The notes under the pieces are model-generated. The model made no database searches, was not told the DNA's origin, and saw only the letters and a list, made by a program, of their open reading frames with translations. A stretch of DNA of 64,000 nucleotides, taken from Profundibacter sp033851955. GTDB lineage: Bacteria > Pseudomonadota > Alphaproteobacteria > Rhodobacterales > Rhodobacteraceae. Of the stretch, positions 51,299 through 59,006 are shown in pieces (the stretch's first letter is position 1; each line of letters opens with the position of its first letter). The position numbers were made by a program, and so were the translations under genes. The stretch covers positions 1 through 64,000 of the forward strand of contig JAWSVK010000018.1 in the NCBI GenBank assembly GCA_033851955.1. Reading direction: 5' to 3'.

Positions 51299-52087
51299 CT
51301 AGCTTTGGCGAATGACCTTGCTGAATTTATCAAAGATCGGCTCGTTCGAGCAAATCACGGCACCATCTTCCAAAATGTCGCCGCCCTTATTCAGCGGTTC
51401 AACCAGCCCACCGGCCTCGCGTACAATCACCAGCCCGGCCGCCAGATCCCACGAATGCAGGCTGCGCTCCCAAAATCCGTCATACCGGCCAGCCGCCACA
51501 TAGGCCAGATCCAGCGCCGCAGAACCAAAGCGCCGCACTCCGGCACATGTGGGCAATATCCGCGCCAAATCCTGTAAGGTTTCCGGCAAATCCGCCCGCC
51601 CGCCAAATGGCAGACCCGTGGCAAAGATCGACTCAATCATCCGTTGACGTCCCGAAACCCGCAACCGGCTTTCATTCAACCAAGCGCCTTGGCCCTTTTC
51701 GGCAAAGAACATCTCGTCCTTGGTCGGGTCATACACCACACCTGCGACAATCTCGCCCTTATGCTCCAGCCCGATCGACACCGCCCAATGCGGTAATCCG
51801 TGCAGATAATTCGTGGTGCCATCCAACGGATCAACGATCCAGCGGCGTGTCGGATCTTCGCCATCCACTGGTGCGGATTCTTCGCCAACCCAACCATACA
51901 TTGGACGCCCGCCCATCAGCTCTTCACGGATGATCGCCTCGGCCTCAATATCAGCCTTGGAAACAAAGTCACCTGCCCCCTTCACCGAAACCTGCAAGTT
52001 TTCAACTTCACGAAAATCTTTCGACAACGAGCGGCCCGCCGCACGCGCTGCTTTCATCATCAGGTTTACATTGGCGCTCATTGCCAT
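51299..52087 (-). CDS. suhB: Inositol monophosphatase family protein
   Basis: This is a metal-dependent, lithium-sensitive phosphatase of the IMPase fold. The metal motifs are GWVGEES (Glu), WIVDPLDGTTNYLHGLP and HSWDLAAGLVIVREAGG. The start at 52087 (MAMSANVNLMMKAARAAG) has AAAGGAG 8 nt upstream. The upstream in-frame start at 52144 is not needed. In many Proteobacteria the orthologue (SuhB) also affects ribosomal RNA transcription. The gene symbol is by homology. Confidence 0.93.
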   Translation of the reverse strand: MAMSANVNLMMKAARAAGRSLSKDFREVENLQVSVKGAGDFVSKADIEAEAIIREELMGGRPMYGWVGEESAPVDGEDPTRRWIVDPLDGTTNYLHGLPHWAVSIGLEHKGEIVAGVVYDPTKDEMFFAEKGQGAWLNESRLRVSGRQRMIESIFATGLPFGGRADLPETLQDLARILPTCAGVRRFGSAALDLAYVAAGRYDGFWERSLHSWDLAAGLVIVREAGGLVEPLNKGGDILEDGAVICSNEPIFDKFSKVIRQS

Positions 52088-52164
52088 GGGACAGACTCCT
52101 TTGGGATTACGAAGGCCGTATATACACCCCCGCGCCAAACGCACAAGTGCCCGTCATTAGCAGA

Positions 52165-53199
52165 TCAGTAAAATAATCTCGCCTCATGGGATTTGATCGT
52201 CGGGCGCACCGACCCGCCATAGCCTTCAATGCCCATGGCTCGCAATTCAGGAAACAGGTTTAGAATTTCCTCGCGTGCGGGTTGCGCCAAAGTCGTCCAA
52301 CCCTGCTGTCCGGGGTGAAAGCTCTCGGTTTCAATACCAGCCGAATAGACCAATTCATGTTGATCAAACAGGATGTGGAAATACTCCACCTCGCCGCCGA
52401 CCTCGCGGATGATTGTATCGCCATTCACCAGACTTTTGGCTGATGCCAAGACCTCGGGCTGCCCGAAAAACAACTCTGCCCGCCAACCGGACAACATTAC
52501 CCTGTGCTGTTGGGACACGCGCAACGGTTTGTCATTGCCCAATGCGCCCGTGTTGAACCGGATCGGTGCAAAATCGCCTTTTGCCGCAACCCGCCGATTG
52601 CCAACCCAGCGCAAAGGCTGAAAACCATTATCAACTGTCCGCAACAGATCGCCTGCCTTCAAACTTTCGATCGGGACCGGCCCGTTTTCGGTTTCTATTT
52701 CTGTGCCGCGCACAAAACAGGTGACAAAATTCCAATCCTGACGATCCGTCGTAAGGCCTGCATAGGTGTCACCGACCAGGCTGTCCAAAGTGATTGATCG
52801 GATCGGCCCCGCCTCGAGCGCAACTTGATCGGCACCGGCCGAAAATTCTGGCGCAAGGTAGGCGTTGCCATTCGCATCTTGATACAGAACGGCCGTATAG
52901 GTCGCCGTTGTGCCATCGATATAGGTGATTGTCGCGTTATAGATCGCCGTACTGTCAAACGTCTGCGCCGCTCCGCCGTCAATCGAAAACTGGTCTGCTG
53001 GCGAATTATTGGTGCTATATGACGTCCCAGAAACCGTCCCGACCGGTGCCATAGTGACAAAATCATTGACCAGCGCGTTACCTGCACTGCCAAATGTCAT
53101 CCCAACCAGCCCAGAGGCATTTTCAGCGGTGTCGTTACCCTCAATGGTGTCCATGTCCGCCAAGACACCAATACTAATTACACTAAACGTTGTTGGCAC
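52165..53199 (-). CDS. Hint-domain protein
   Basis: This protein has a Hedgehog/intein (Hint) domain. The domain begins at CFVRGTEIETENGPVPIESLKAGDLL, with a Cys1-like residue, and continues through PLRWVGNRRVAAKG and SQQHRVMLSGWRAELFFG. The N-terminal ~160 residues are Ala/Thr/Asp-rich and resemble secreted-protein sequence. Such proteins are common in Rhodobacteraceae and are often exported by type I secretion. The GTG at 53199 is preferred because AGGAG lies 8 nt upstream and it gives the family-like N-terminus PTTFSVISIG. The ATG at 53226 is the alternative. No intein-type splicing partner is seen. Confidence 0.88.
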   Translation of the reverse strand: MPTTFSVISIGVLADMDTIEGNDTAENASGLVGMTFGSAGNALVNDFVTMAPVGTVSGTSYSTNNSPADQFSIDGGAAQTFDSTAIYNATITYIDGTTATYTAVLYQDANGNAYLAPEFSAGADQVALEAGPIRSITLDSLVGDTYAGLTTDRQDWNFVTCFVRGTEIETENGPVPIESLKAGDLLRTVDNGFQPLRWVGNRRVAAKGDFAPIRFNTGALGNDKPLRVSQQHRVMLSGWRAELFFGQPEVLASAKSLVNGDTIIREVGGEVEYFHILFDQHELVYSAGIETESFHPGQQGWTTLAQPAREEILNLFPELRAMGIEGYGGSVRPTIKSHEARLFY

Positions 53200-53333
53200 A
53201 AAGCTCACTCCTAAAGAAACAGCCATTTTCAGGCATTTCAGAAGGAATTAATTGCAGTTTTAGACAAAATTAGGGCGAATGTTCGGTATTGCTATTATTG
53301 CTATTACAGGGACGATATTTCCATTATTCAGCC

Positions 53334-54254
53334 CTAGGGTTTCGGGCCATCGCCGCGTTGCAATTTCACCGGAATCGTTCGCGCCAAACGCAGTAAATGC
53401 GCCATATACGGCTTGGTGGCTTCCTCCTCGCGGATCGCTGCAAACAGCCGCCGCGTCAACCCGTCCTTGGTCAAGGGCAGCGTGACATAATCAGAATTAT
53501 ATCGAACCTCGCGCACCACCCAGTCGGGCAATACCGCCACCCCGCGATTGGACGCCACCAACAGCAAAATCACCGCCGTCAATTCCACAGATCGGATCGC
53601 TGCAGGCTCCACTTTGGCAGGGCCCAACAATTCGGTGAAGGCATCCAGCTTGCTGCGCTCTACCGGATAAGCAATCAAAGTCTGGTCCTTGAAATCCGCC
53701 GCCTCAATATAGGTCTTTTTCGCCAGCGGGTTCTTGGCGGCAGCGACAAACACCGGTTCATAGTCAAACAATGGCATGAATTGGACATCAGGCAATTCTG
53801 CAGGATCAGATGAAATCACCAAATCTACCTGCTCTTTTTGCAATGCCGTCAGCGCGTCAAATGACAGACCCGCTTTGATATCCACGTCCACATCCGGCCA
53901 GGCTTTGCGAAATTCCTCTAAAACCGGAAACAACCACTCGAAACAAGCATGGCATTCAATTGCGATATGTAAACGTCCAGCGCTGCCCGCGTTCAGACCC
54001 GCGAAATCATCTTGGATAGCGTCAATTTCGGGCAACACCTTATTGGCCAACTCCAACAATCTAAAGCCCGCTGCCGACAGGCGTAAAGGCTTGGTACGAC
54101 GGGCAAAAAGGCTGATCTGGGTTTGGTCCTCCAACCCTTTAATCTGGTGGCTAAGCGCTGATTGGGTGATGTTCATCACTTCAGCCGCCCGCGCCAATCC
54201 ACCGGTCTCGTGGATCGCTCGGATTGTCCTAAGATGGCGCAATTCCAGATGCAT
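53334..54254 (-). CDS. metR: LysR-family regulator MetR
   Basis: The N-terminal helix-turn-helix reads LRHLRTIRAIHETGGLARAAEVMNITQSALSHQIKGLEDQ. The effector domain has the MetR-like block LHIAIECHACFEWLFPVLEEFRKAWPDVDVDIKAG, close to E. coli MetR. MetR responds to homocysteine and controls methionine synthesis genes. The gene is divergent from metF, and a perfect TGAA-N5-TTCA box lies between them. Confidence 0.94.
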   Translation of the reverse strand: MHLELRHLRTIRAIHETGGLARAAEVMNITQSALSHQIKGLEDQTQISLFARRTKPLRLSAAGFRLLELANKVLPEIDAIQDDFAGLNAGSAGRLHIAIECHACFEWLFPVLEEFRKAWPDVDVDIKAGLSFDALTALQKEQVDLVISSDPAELPDVQFMPLFDYEPVFVAAAKNPLAKKTYIEAADFKDQTLIAYPVERSKLDAFTELLGPAKVEPAAIRSVELTAVILLLVASNRGVAVLPDWVVREVRYNSDYVTLPLTKDGLTRRLFAAIREEEATKPYMAHLLRLARTIPVKLQRGDGPKP

Positions 54255-54287
54255 TTATCACAAACCTCATATTAATCTTGAGAATTA

Positions 54288-54300
54288 TGAATTTGTTTCA
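54288..54300. promoter_or_regulatory. MetR-binding box between metR and metF
   Basis: TGAATTTGTTTCA matches the MetR consensus TGAA-N5-TTCA exactly. It lies 34 bp from the metR start and 46 bp from the metF start, placed to control both. Confidence 0.85.
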
Positions 54301-54346
54301 CAATTCCGACTGTGCGACAAGGCCCAACAGCATAAAGGAAACACCC

Positions 54347-55213
54347 ATGTCCGCACCACGTATCAGCTTTGAATTCTTCCCGCCCCAATCGCTCGAGGCG
54401 TCGTTCCGGCTGTGGGACACGGTTCAGGTGTTGGCCCCGCTGAACCCAGAATTTGTATCCGTCACCTATGGCGCTGGCGGCACCACCCGCGAGCTGACCC
54501 ATGATGCTGTGGCCCTGATCCACAAACAATACGGGTTGAAAGTGGCCGCGCACTTAACTTGCGTGAACTCCACCCGCGACGAAATCCGCGCTATTGCCGA
54601 CAGCTATGCCGAAGCAGGCGTGACTGACATCGTGGCCCTGCGCGGCGACGCGCCCAAAGGTTCCACCACCTTCACCGCGGCTGACAACGGCTTTGCCAAT
54701 TCGATCGAATTGATCGAAACCCTGGCCGACAGTGGCAAATTCAACATCCGCGTTGGCGCCTACCCAGAACCACACCCCGAGGCCGCCAACACCGCCGCCG
54801 ACGTTGACTGGCTGAAACGCAAAATCGACGCGGGCGCCACCAGCGCCATCACCCAGTTTTTCTTTGAGGCCGACACGTTCTTTCGCTTTCGCGATGCATG
54901 CGAAAAAGCCGGCATTGATGCGCCGATCATTCCGGGCATCATGCCAATCACCAGCTGGGACGGATTGAAGAAATTCGCCTCAACCTGTGGCACCACCCTG
55001 CCCAAGTGGTTGGACGATGCGTTTATCACGGCCAAACGCGACGGGCGCACCGATCTGCTCTCGACGGCCGTTTGCACTGAACTTTGCTCGGACCTGATTG
55101 ATGGCGGGGTTGAGGATTTGCATTTTTACACCCTGAACCGCCCCGAACTGACCCGCGACGTGTGCCATGCCTTAGGTGTAACGCCTTGCGTGTCGTTGGA
55201 AAACGTCGCCTAG
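54347..55213 (+). CDS. metF: 5,10-methylenetetrahydrofolate reductase
   Basis: This FAD enzyme makes 5-methyltetrahydrofolate for methionine synthesis. The TIM-barrel motifs are RISFEFFPPQ (catalytic Glu), EFVSVTYGAGGTTRE, VAHLTCV and ALRGDAPKG, with AITQFFFEAD later. The ATG at 54347 has AAAGGAA upstream and gives the usual N-terminus. An in-frame TTG at 54278 would overlap the MetR box. Homocysteine-linked MetR control is expected. Confidence 0.97.
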   Translation: MSAPRISFEFFPPQSLEASFRLWDTVQVLAPLNPEFVSVTYGAGGTTRELTHDAVALIHKQYGLKVAAHLTCVNSTRDEIRAIADSYAEAGVTDIVALRGDAPKGSTTFTAADNGFANSIELIETLADSGKFNIRVGAYPEPHPEAANTAADVDWLKRKIDAGATSAITQFFFEADTFFRFRDACEKAGIDAPIIPGIMPITSWDGLKKFASTCGTTLPKWLDDAFITAKRDGRTDLLSTAVCTELCSDLIDGGVEDLHFYTLNRPELTRDVCHALGVTPCVSLENVA

Positions 55214-55258
55214 CCTACCGCGTTGACTATGAAATAATCGGGGCATAACGTCCGCGTT

Positions 55259-55756
55259 ATGATCAGACCAGAATACCTCAGTGATATCGCCGAAATAAAG
55301 TCCGTGGTGACGGCCGCCTTTGCCCCCGTTTCCTACAGCGATGGGTCAGAGCCTGCCATCGTCGACATGTTGCGCGACACAGATGCTTTGCCCCTGTCAC
55401 TGGTGGCCGAAAAAGACGGTCAAATCCTCGGTCATATCGCGTTTTCTGCCGTCACCATTGATGGCGAACTCGGCCAGTGGTTCGGGCTTGGCCCCGTCGC
55501 AGTGCTGCCCGACCATCAACGCAGTGGCATTGGCAGCGCCTTGATCAATGCGGGCCTGTCACAGCTCGCAAACTTGGGTGCACAGGGCTGCGTCCTGCTC
55601 GGCAACCCCGCCTATTACGAACGTTTCGGCTTTCGCAAAATCGACGGCCTCACCTTTGCCGACAGCCCCGCCGAATTCTTCCTTGCCCTATCGTTTACAG
55701 ATGACATCCCCAGCGGTGACGTCACCTATCACAAAGCGTTCTACCAAACCGCTTGA
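55259..55756 (+). CDS. GNAT-family N-acetyltransferase
   Basis: This is an acetyl-CoA-dependent acetyltransferase with the acetyl-CoA loop in LGPVAVLPDHQRSGIGSALINAGL. The ending VLLGNPAYYERFGFRKIDGL is the form seen in the YhbS subgroup. The substrate is unknown. The 165-aa length is typical. The next gene begins 33 nt later, so the two may be co-transcribed. Confidence 0.92.
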   Translation: MIRPEYLSDIAEIKSVVTAAFAPVSYSDGSEPAIVDMLRDTDALPLSLVAEKDGQILGHIAFSAVTIDGELGQWFGLGPVAVLPDHQRSGIGSALINAGLSQLANLGAQGCVLLGNPAYYERFGFRKIDGLTFADSPAEFFLALSFTDDIPSGDVTYHKAFYQTA

Positions 55757-55789
55757 ACCTTTTATGAAACAGAAAAAGAAGCCCCAACC

Positions 55790-56269
55790 ATGACCATCGC
55801 TAAATCCCGTGAAGACCTGCCAACACTGGCCCAAGCCCTATCGATATCCGGCCTAGAATTTATGCAAAAGATGCTTAGCGGCGAATTTTCAGGCCCGCCA
55901 ATAGCGGGTGTGCTGAACTATCAAGGCCACAGTGTCGAGGCAGGCCGCATGGTGTTTCGCGGCACCCCGAAATTCGCCCACACCAATCCGATGGGCAGCG
56001 TGCATGGCGGCTGGTATGGCACCGTTCTGGACAGCTGTATGGCCTGTGCCGTGATGTCGATGCTGCCAAAGGGGGCGGTCTATACAACGCTCGAATATAA
56101 GGTCAACATCACGCGCGCCATCCCCGAAGGCATGGAGGTCGAGGCCATCGGCACCATCCAACACATGGGCCGCACAACTGGTGTTGCCAATGGCGAAATT
56201 CGCGGCGTAGAAGACGGCAAGCTCTACGCCACCGGCTCCACCACCTGCCTGATTATGACACCGCCCTAA
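55790..56269 (+). CDS. PaaI-family thioesterase (hotdog fold)
   Basis: This is an acyl-CoA thioesterase-like protein. The hotdog signature is HTNPMGSVHGGWYGTVLDSCMACAV, including the HGG motif at the active site, followed by TLEYKVNITRAIPEGMEVEAIG. The length is 159 aa. The stop overlaps the 3' end of the converging DUF2235 gene by 4 nt. The substrate is unknown. Confidence 0.92.
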   Translation: MTIAKSREDLPTLAQALSISGLEFMQKMLSGEFSGPPIAGVLNYQGHSVEAGRMVFRGTPKFAHTNPMGSVHGGWYGTVLDSCMACAVMSMLPKGAVYTTLEYKVNITRAIPEGMEVEAIGTIQHMGRTTGVANGEIRGVEDGKLYATGSTTCLIMTPP

Positions 56270-57306
56270 AAACCGGCTTCGCGCCGGTGATTTTGGGCCG
56301 TGGGGTGTACCCGCTCGCTTTTGTCGCGGCCAATCACGCGGCGGCGGCGCCACAAAAACAACTTGGCCCAGCCTCGGAAATTGCCAACCGAGGGGGCCCG
56401 TACATCGCACCAATACCGATCGCGATAATTCGCCGGCAGGCGGACATCGCAGCCCTCCAGTTTTCCCAACATCCAGACCAGTGGAATATTCGCCAGCGGC
56501 CGCGCCGCCTCATAGCCCTCCAGATGCCCGCCAATATCTGAATGACATCCACGAAACCACACCTGCTCCATCACCCCTTGCCATTCAACGGGGCAATCCC
56601 ACATCACCGGCGCAAAGGCCAAACGGTTCTCATCCATCGCCAAGGCATGGTATCCATGCTGAATACTGTTGCCCAAATGGTGGCTATGAAAATCATGCCG
56701 TGGCTGGGTCCAGCGCCACAAAATAGGCCATTTCAACCCCAGTGCTTTGACCGTATCCCAAACCCCGACCATTTCAATCTCGACCCCCTCATGACAATGC
56801 GCTGCGGCAAAATCCCGCGCCGCATCGCCGTGTGGCGTGTGTTCATAATGGCGGTAAATCTGACGGATATTGCGCACCGTGGCATGGTCCTGCGTCAACA
56901 ACCCGACCCGATCAATCATCCCCGCCAGTGAACGCGCCGCATAGGCCCCGCGCGAAAACCCCAGCAAGAATATCCGGTCACCCTTGCGGTACCGGCTGGC
57001 CAAAAATCCGTAAGCCCGCCTGATTTGCCGATTGATGCCTGTGCCCGTGATCACATCCCAAGTCGAGCGCCACTGATGCCACTGCACCCCACTCTCATAC
57101 CGCAGCGATAGGTGCTGGGACGGGGCCATCTCGCATAATATCTTATAGGTCAGCCCCGCATTAGACTCGCGCCCCGCCTTAAGCGACGTCATGGTGCCAT
57201 CAAACACAATCACATGATCCACCCGCCCGCGTGTGCGCACCACAGGGGTCTGTGTGATCCGCGCCCCAAGCCCGAACCAACCGGTTATGCGATCCCTTAT
57301 CCGCAT
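56266..57306 (-). CDS. DUF2235 alpha/beta-hydrolase-like protein
   Basis: This protein has the DUF2235 domain, a predicted alpha/beta hydrolase. The opening is DHVIVFDGTMTSLKAGRES, and the nucleophile elbow is GFSRGAYAARSLAGMI (Ser118). A later acidic and His pair is probable in WFRGCHSDIGGHLE. Some family members are phospholipase effectors of type VI secretion, but no T6SS gene is near and no signal is present. The gene converges on the thioesterase. Confidence 0.88.
   Translation of the reverse strand: MRIRDRITGWFGLGARITQTPVVRTRGRVDHVIVFDGTMTSLKAGRESNAGLTYKILCEMAPSQHLSLRYESGVQWHQWRSTWDVITGTGINRQIRRAYGFLASRYRKGDRIFLLGFSRGAYAARSLAGMIDRVGLLTQDHATVRNIRQIYRHYEHTPHGDAARDFAAAHCHEGVEIEMVGVWDTVKALGLKWPILWRWTQPRHDFHSHHLGNSIQHGYHALAMDENRLAFAPVMWDCPVEWQGVMEQVWFRGCHSDIGGHLEGYEAARPLANIPLVWMLGKLEGCDVRLPANYRDRYWCDVRAPSVGNFRGWAKLFLWRRRRVIGRDKSERVHPTAQNHRREAGF
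56272..56294 (+). terminator. Short hairpin terminator after the thioesterase
   Basis: ACCGGC-TTCGC-GCCGGT followed by GATTTT, 3 nt after the thioesterase stop. It overlaps the 3' coding end of the converging gene. The T-run is short, so strength is uncertain. Confidence 0.65.
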
Positions 57307-57507
57307 GGAAAGATTTCACCGTAAAGCATTGCAATCATCTCTAAACTTTCTGCGCCCGTTTCAGCCTAGTCCATAAACATTACCGCGAGCCTATCGCAAT
57401 ACCTGCCCCCCCCGCGAGCCGCAAAACAATCGTGCCGTCACTTGCCAGTCACATGTTTTTCGGTTTTCCTAAAAACAACCTAAATGCCCACATAAGGTGC
57501 CCACGTT

Positions 57508-58119
57508 ATGGACCATGTTAAATTTACCCAAATGAAAGACGGCGACAAGGAAGATTACGATTTCTTAATCCACCATGAGATCGAGCACACCAAAGGCACC
57601 GCCGACCGCCTGCTGGCCGCTTTGGTTGATCTGGACGAAGGGCTATCCGGCTACCAAATCTCGCGCCTCGGCCATTCCTTGCAATCGGCCACGCGGGCAT
57701 GGCGCGACGGGGCAGACGTTGATTGGGTGGTCTCGGCCCTGTTGCACGACATCGGCGACATCTACGCGCCCTATAATCACGACGAATACGCCGCCTCAAT
57801 CCTGCGGCCCTTCGTGCGCGAGCAATGCGCGTGGGTGGTGGAAAAACACGGTGATTTCCAGCTGGCTTATTACGGCCAACACGTCGGCGCCAACCCCAAC
57901 AAACGCGACACCTTTGCGGGGCACATCTACTTTGAGGATTGCGTGAAATTCTGCGAACTCTGGGACCAAACCAGCTTTGATCCAGATTACGACACCCTGC
58001 CCATCACGTTCTTCACCGACATAACCCGCGCAGTCTTCGCCCGCACCCCCTACGACCCCGCCGTGATCCGCACAGGCGAACGGGTGCCGCTACAAACCGA
58101 CGCCACTGACCGGAGCTAG
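57508..58119 (+). CDS. HD-domain protein, phosphohydrolase or PhnZ-like oxygenase
   Basis: The metal-binding HD motif is LLHDIGD (His80, Asp81), with further likely ligands His56, His91, His114 and His125. The preceding block YQISRLGHSLQSA strongly recalls the HxLQxA motif of PhnZ/TmpB mixed-valence di-iron oxygenases, which break carbon-phosphorus bonds, rather than classical HD phosphohydrolases. No phosphonate transporter or other phn gene is adjacent. AAGGTG precedes the ATG. I favour an HD-type metalloenzyme of undefined substrate. Confidence 0.85.
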   Translation: MDHVKFTQMKDGDKEDYDFLIHHEIEHTKGTADRLLAALVDLDEGLSGYQISRLGHSLQSATRAWRDGADVDWVVSALLHDIGDIYAPYNHDEYAASILRPFVREQCAWVVEKHGDFQLAYYGQHVGANPNKRDTFAGHIYFEDCVKFCELWDQTSFDPDYDTLPITFFTDITRAVFARTPYDPAVIRTGERVPLQTDATDRS

Positions 58120-58174
58120 CTCCCGCTCACCGCTCCAGCGAAAGTCCGTTTCGAGTCCTTTTTTGACCGTCAGG

Positions 58175-58693
58175 TCACCCTTGAATTGAGTGACCACAAT
58201 GCCCTTCTTCAAAGTCCCAAATATCGTTGGCAATCCCATCTTGTAGCAAAGCAAAAACCTGTTGGATGTTAGCTTTCTTAGGGACATCAACTGAGTACAT
58301 ACTATATCCGAAATCGCCCTGTTCATATGTACATCCAACTGCTTCTAACGGTTTCCAGAAGTGTTCGAACTGTGTATCGTCGGTGCCTTCCTTGCATAAG
58401 AGTCGGTAGTTCGAACCACCTGATGAAGTTGCCTTTTTAACAAAAAACATCACGCCATCGAGCAACTTGGTTTTCACAACATCTTCAAAAGCTATGCCTT
58501 TTACAAAGAACGGCGAGTTTTCAATCCTGTAAAGATGCTCGTCCAACTTGGTGGCCCACATGCTTTCAACAGACTGACCGTGCCATGCGTCTGGTTCTAG
58601 TTCGAAAAATACTCGTTCCAAAAACCACTCCGATCTAACGTGCACTTTTTCGATTATATCGTTCTGCAGCTCAGATTGGAAGCCGCATATCAC
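58175..58693 (-). CDS. DUF4265-domain protein
   Basis: The central part (WATKLDEHLYRIENSPFFVKGIAFEDVVKTKLLDGVMFF) and the end (SVDVPKKANIQQVFALLQDGIANDIWDFEEGHCGH) match the pattern of DUF4265, a small domain of unknown function. The frame begins with GTG at 58693, with a poor ribosome-binding site. Base composition is more A+T-rich than in valS and the HD gene, which suggests acquisition. No toxin or effector gene is visible beside it. Confidence 0.8.
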   Translation of the reverse strand: MICGFQSELQNDIIEKVHVRSEWFLERVFFELEPDAWHGQSVESMWATKLDEHLYRIENSPFFVKGIAFEDVVKTKLLDGVMFFVKKATSSGGSNYRLLCKEGTDDTQFEHFWKPLEAVGCTYEQGDFGYSMYSVDVPKKANIQQVFALLQDGIANDIWDFEEGHCGHSIQG

Positions 58694-59006
58694 TGTCGTT
58701 GTGTGCGCATTGCTGACCTTAGGTACTCATTTTTTAGACTCTCCAAAACCGGCGAGCGATGGACCGCTGGGGCGGCAACCAGCCTTTCAATTGGGTGATT
58801 TATCCCTGCAAAGTTCGTCCACATTAACCAGCCATCACACACCTCTCAAATCGCCAGCCCGATGGGGCGGGCCGGCGATCGTCCGGCGGCTTCGCCTTGA
58901 TTCCGGACCTGTCAGCGTTTCGCATCCCAAAACCCGCCCTTCCCCTTGGATGCGTCTTTCGTTAGACCCGCGCCTAACCGATGATATCAGCTAAAGGCAG
59001 ACCAAA
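58694..59006. other. Intergenic region upstream of valS
   Basis: No gene. It holds family B repeat copy 2 and presumably the valS promoter. I see no T-box or other aminoacyl-tRNA-sensing leader. Confidence 0.5.
58851..58906 (-). repeat. Dispersed hairpin repeat family B, copy 2 (inverted)
   Basis: This is the reverse complement of the element at 36887-36941, with a handful of changes. It lies between the DUF4265 gene and valS, about 100 bp ahead of the valS start. Confidence 0.75.

Noticed and set aside
52165..53199. Intein or protein-splicing element
   Set aside because: The Hint fold is present, but there is no flanking extein of a host protein and no homing endonuclease. It is a stand-alone Hint protein.
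58694..59006. T-box or other riboswitch ahead of valS
   Set aside because: No specifier loop, T-box consensus or terminator-antiterminator pair could be found. The structured part is the family B repeat.
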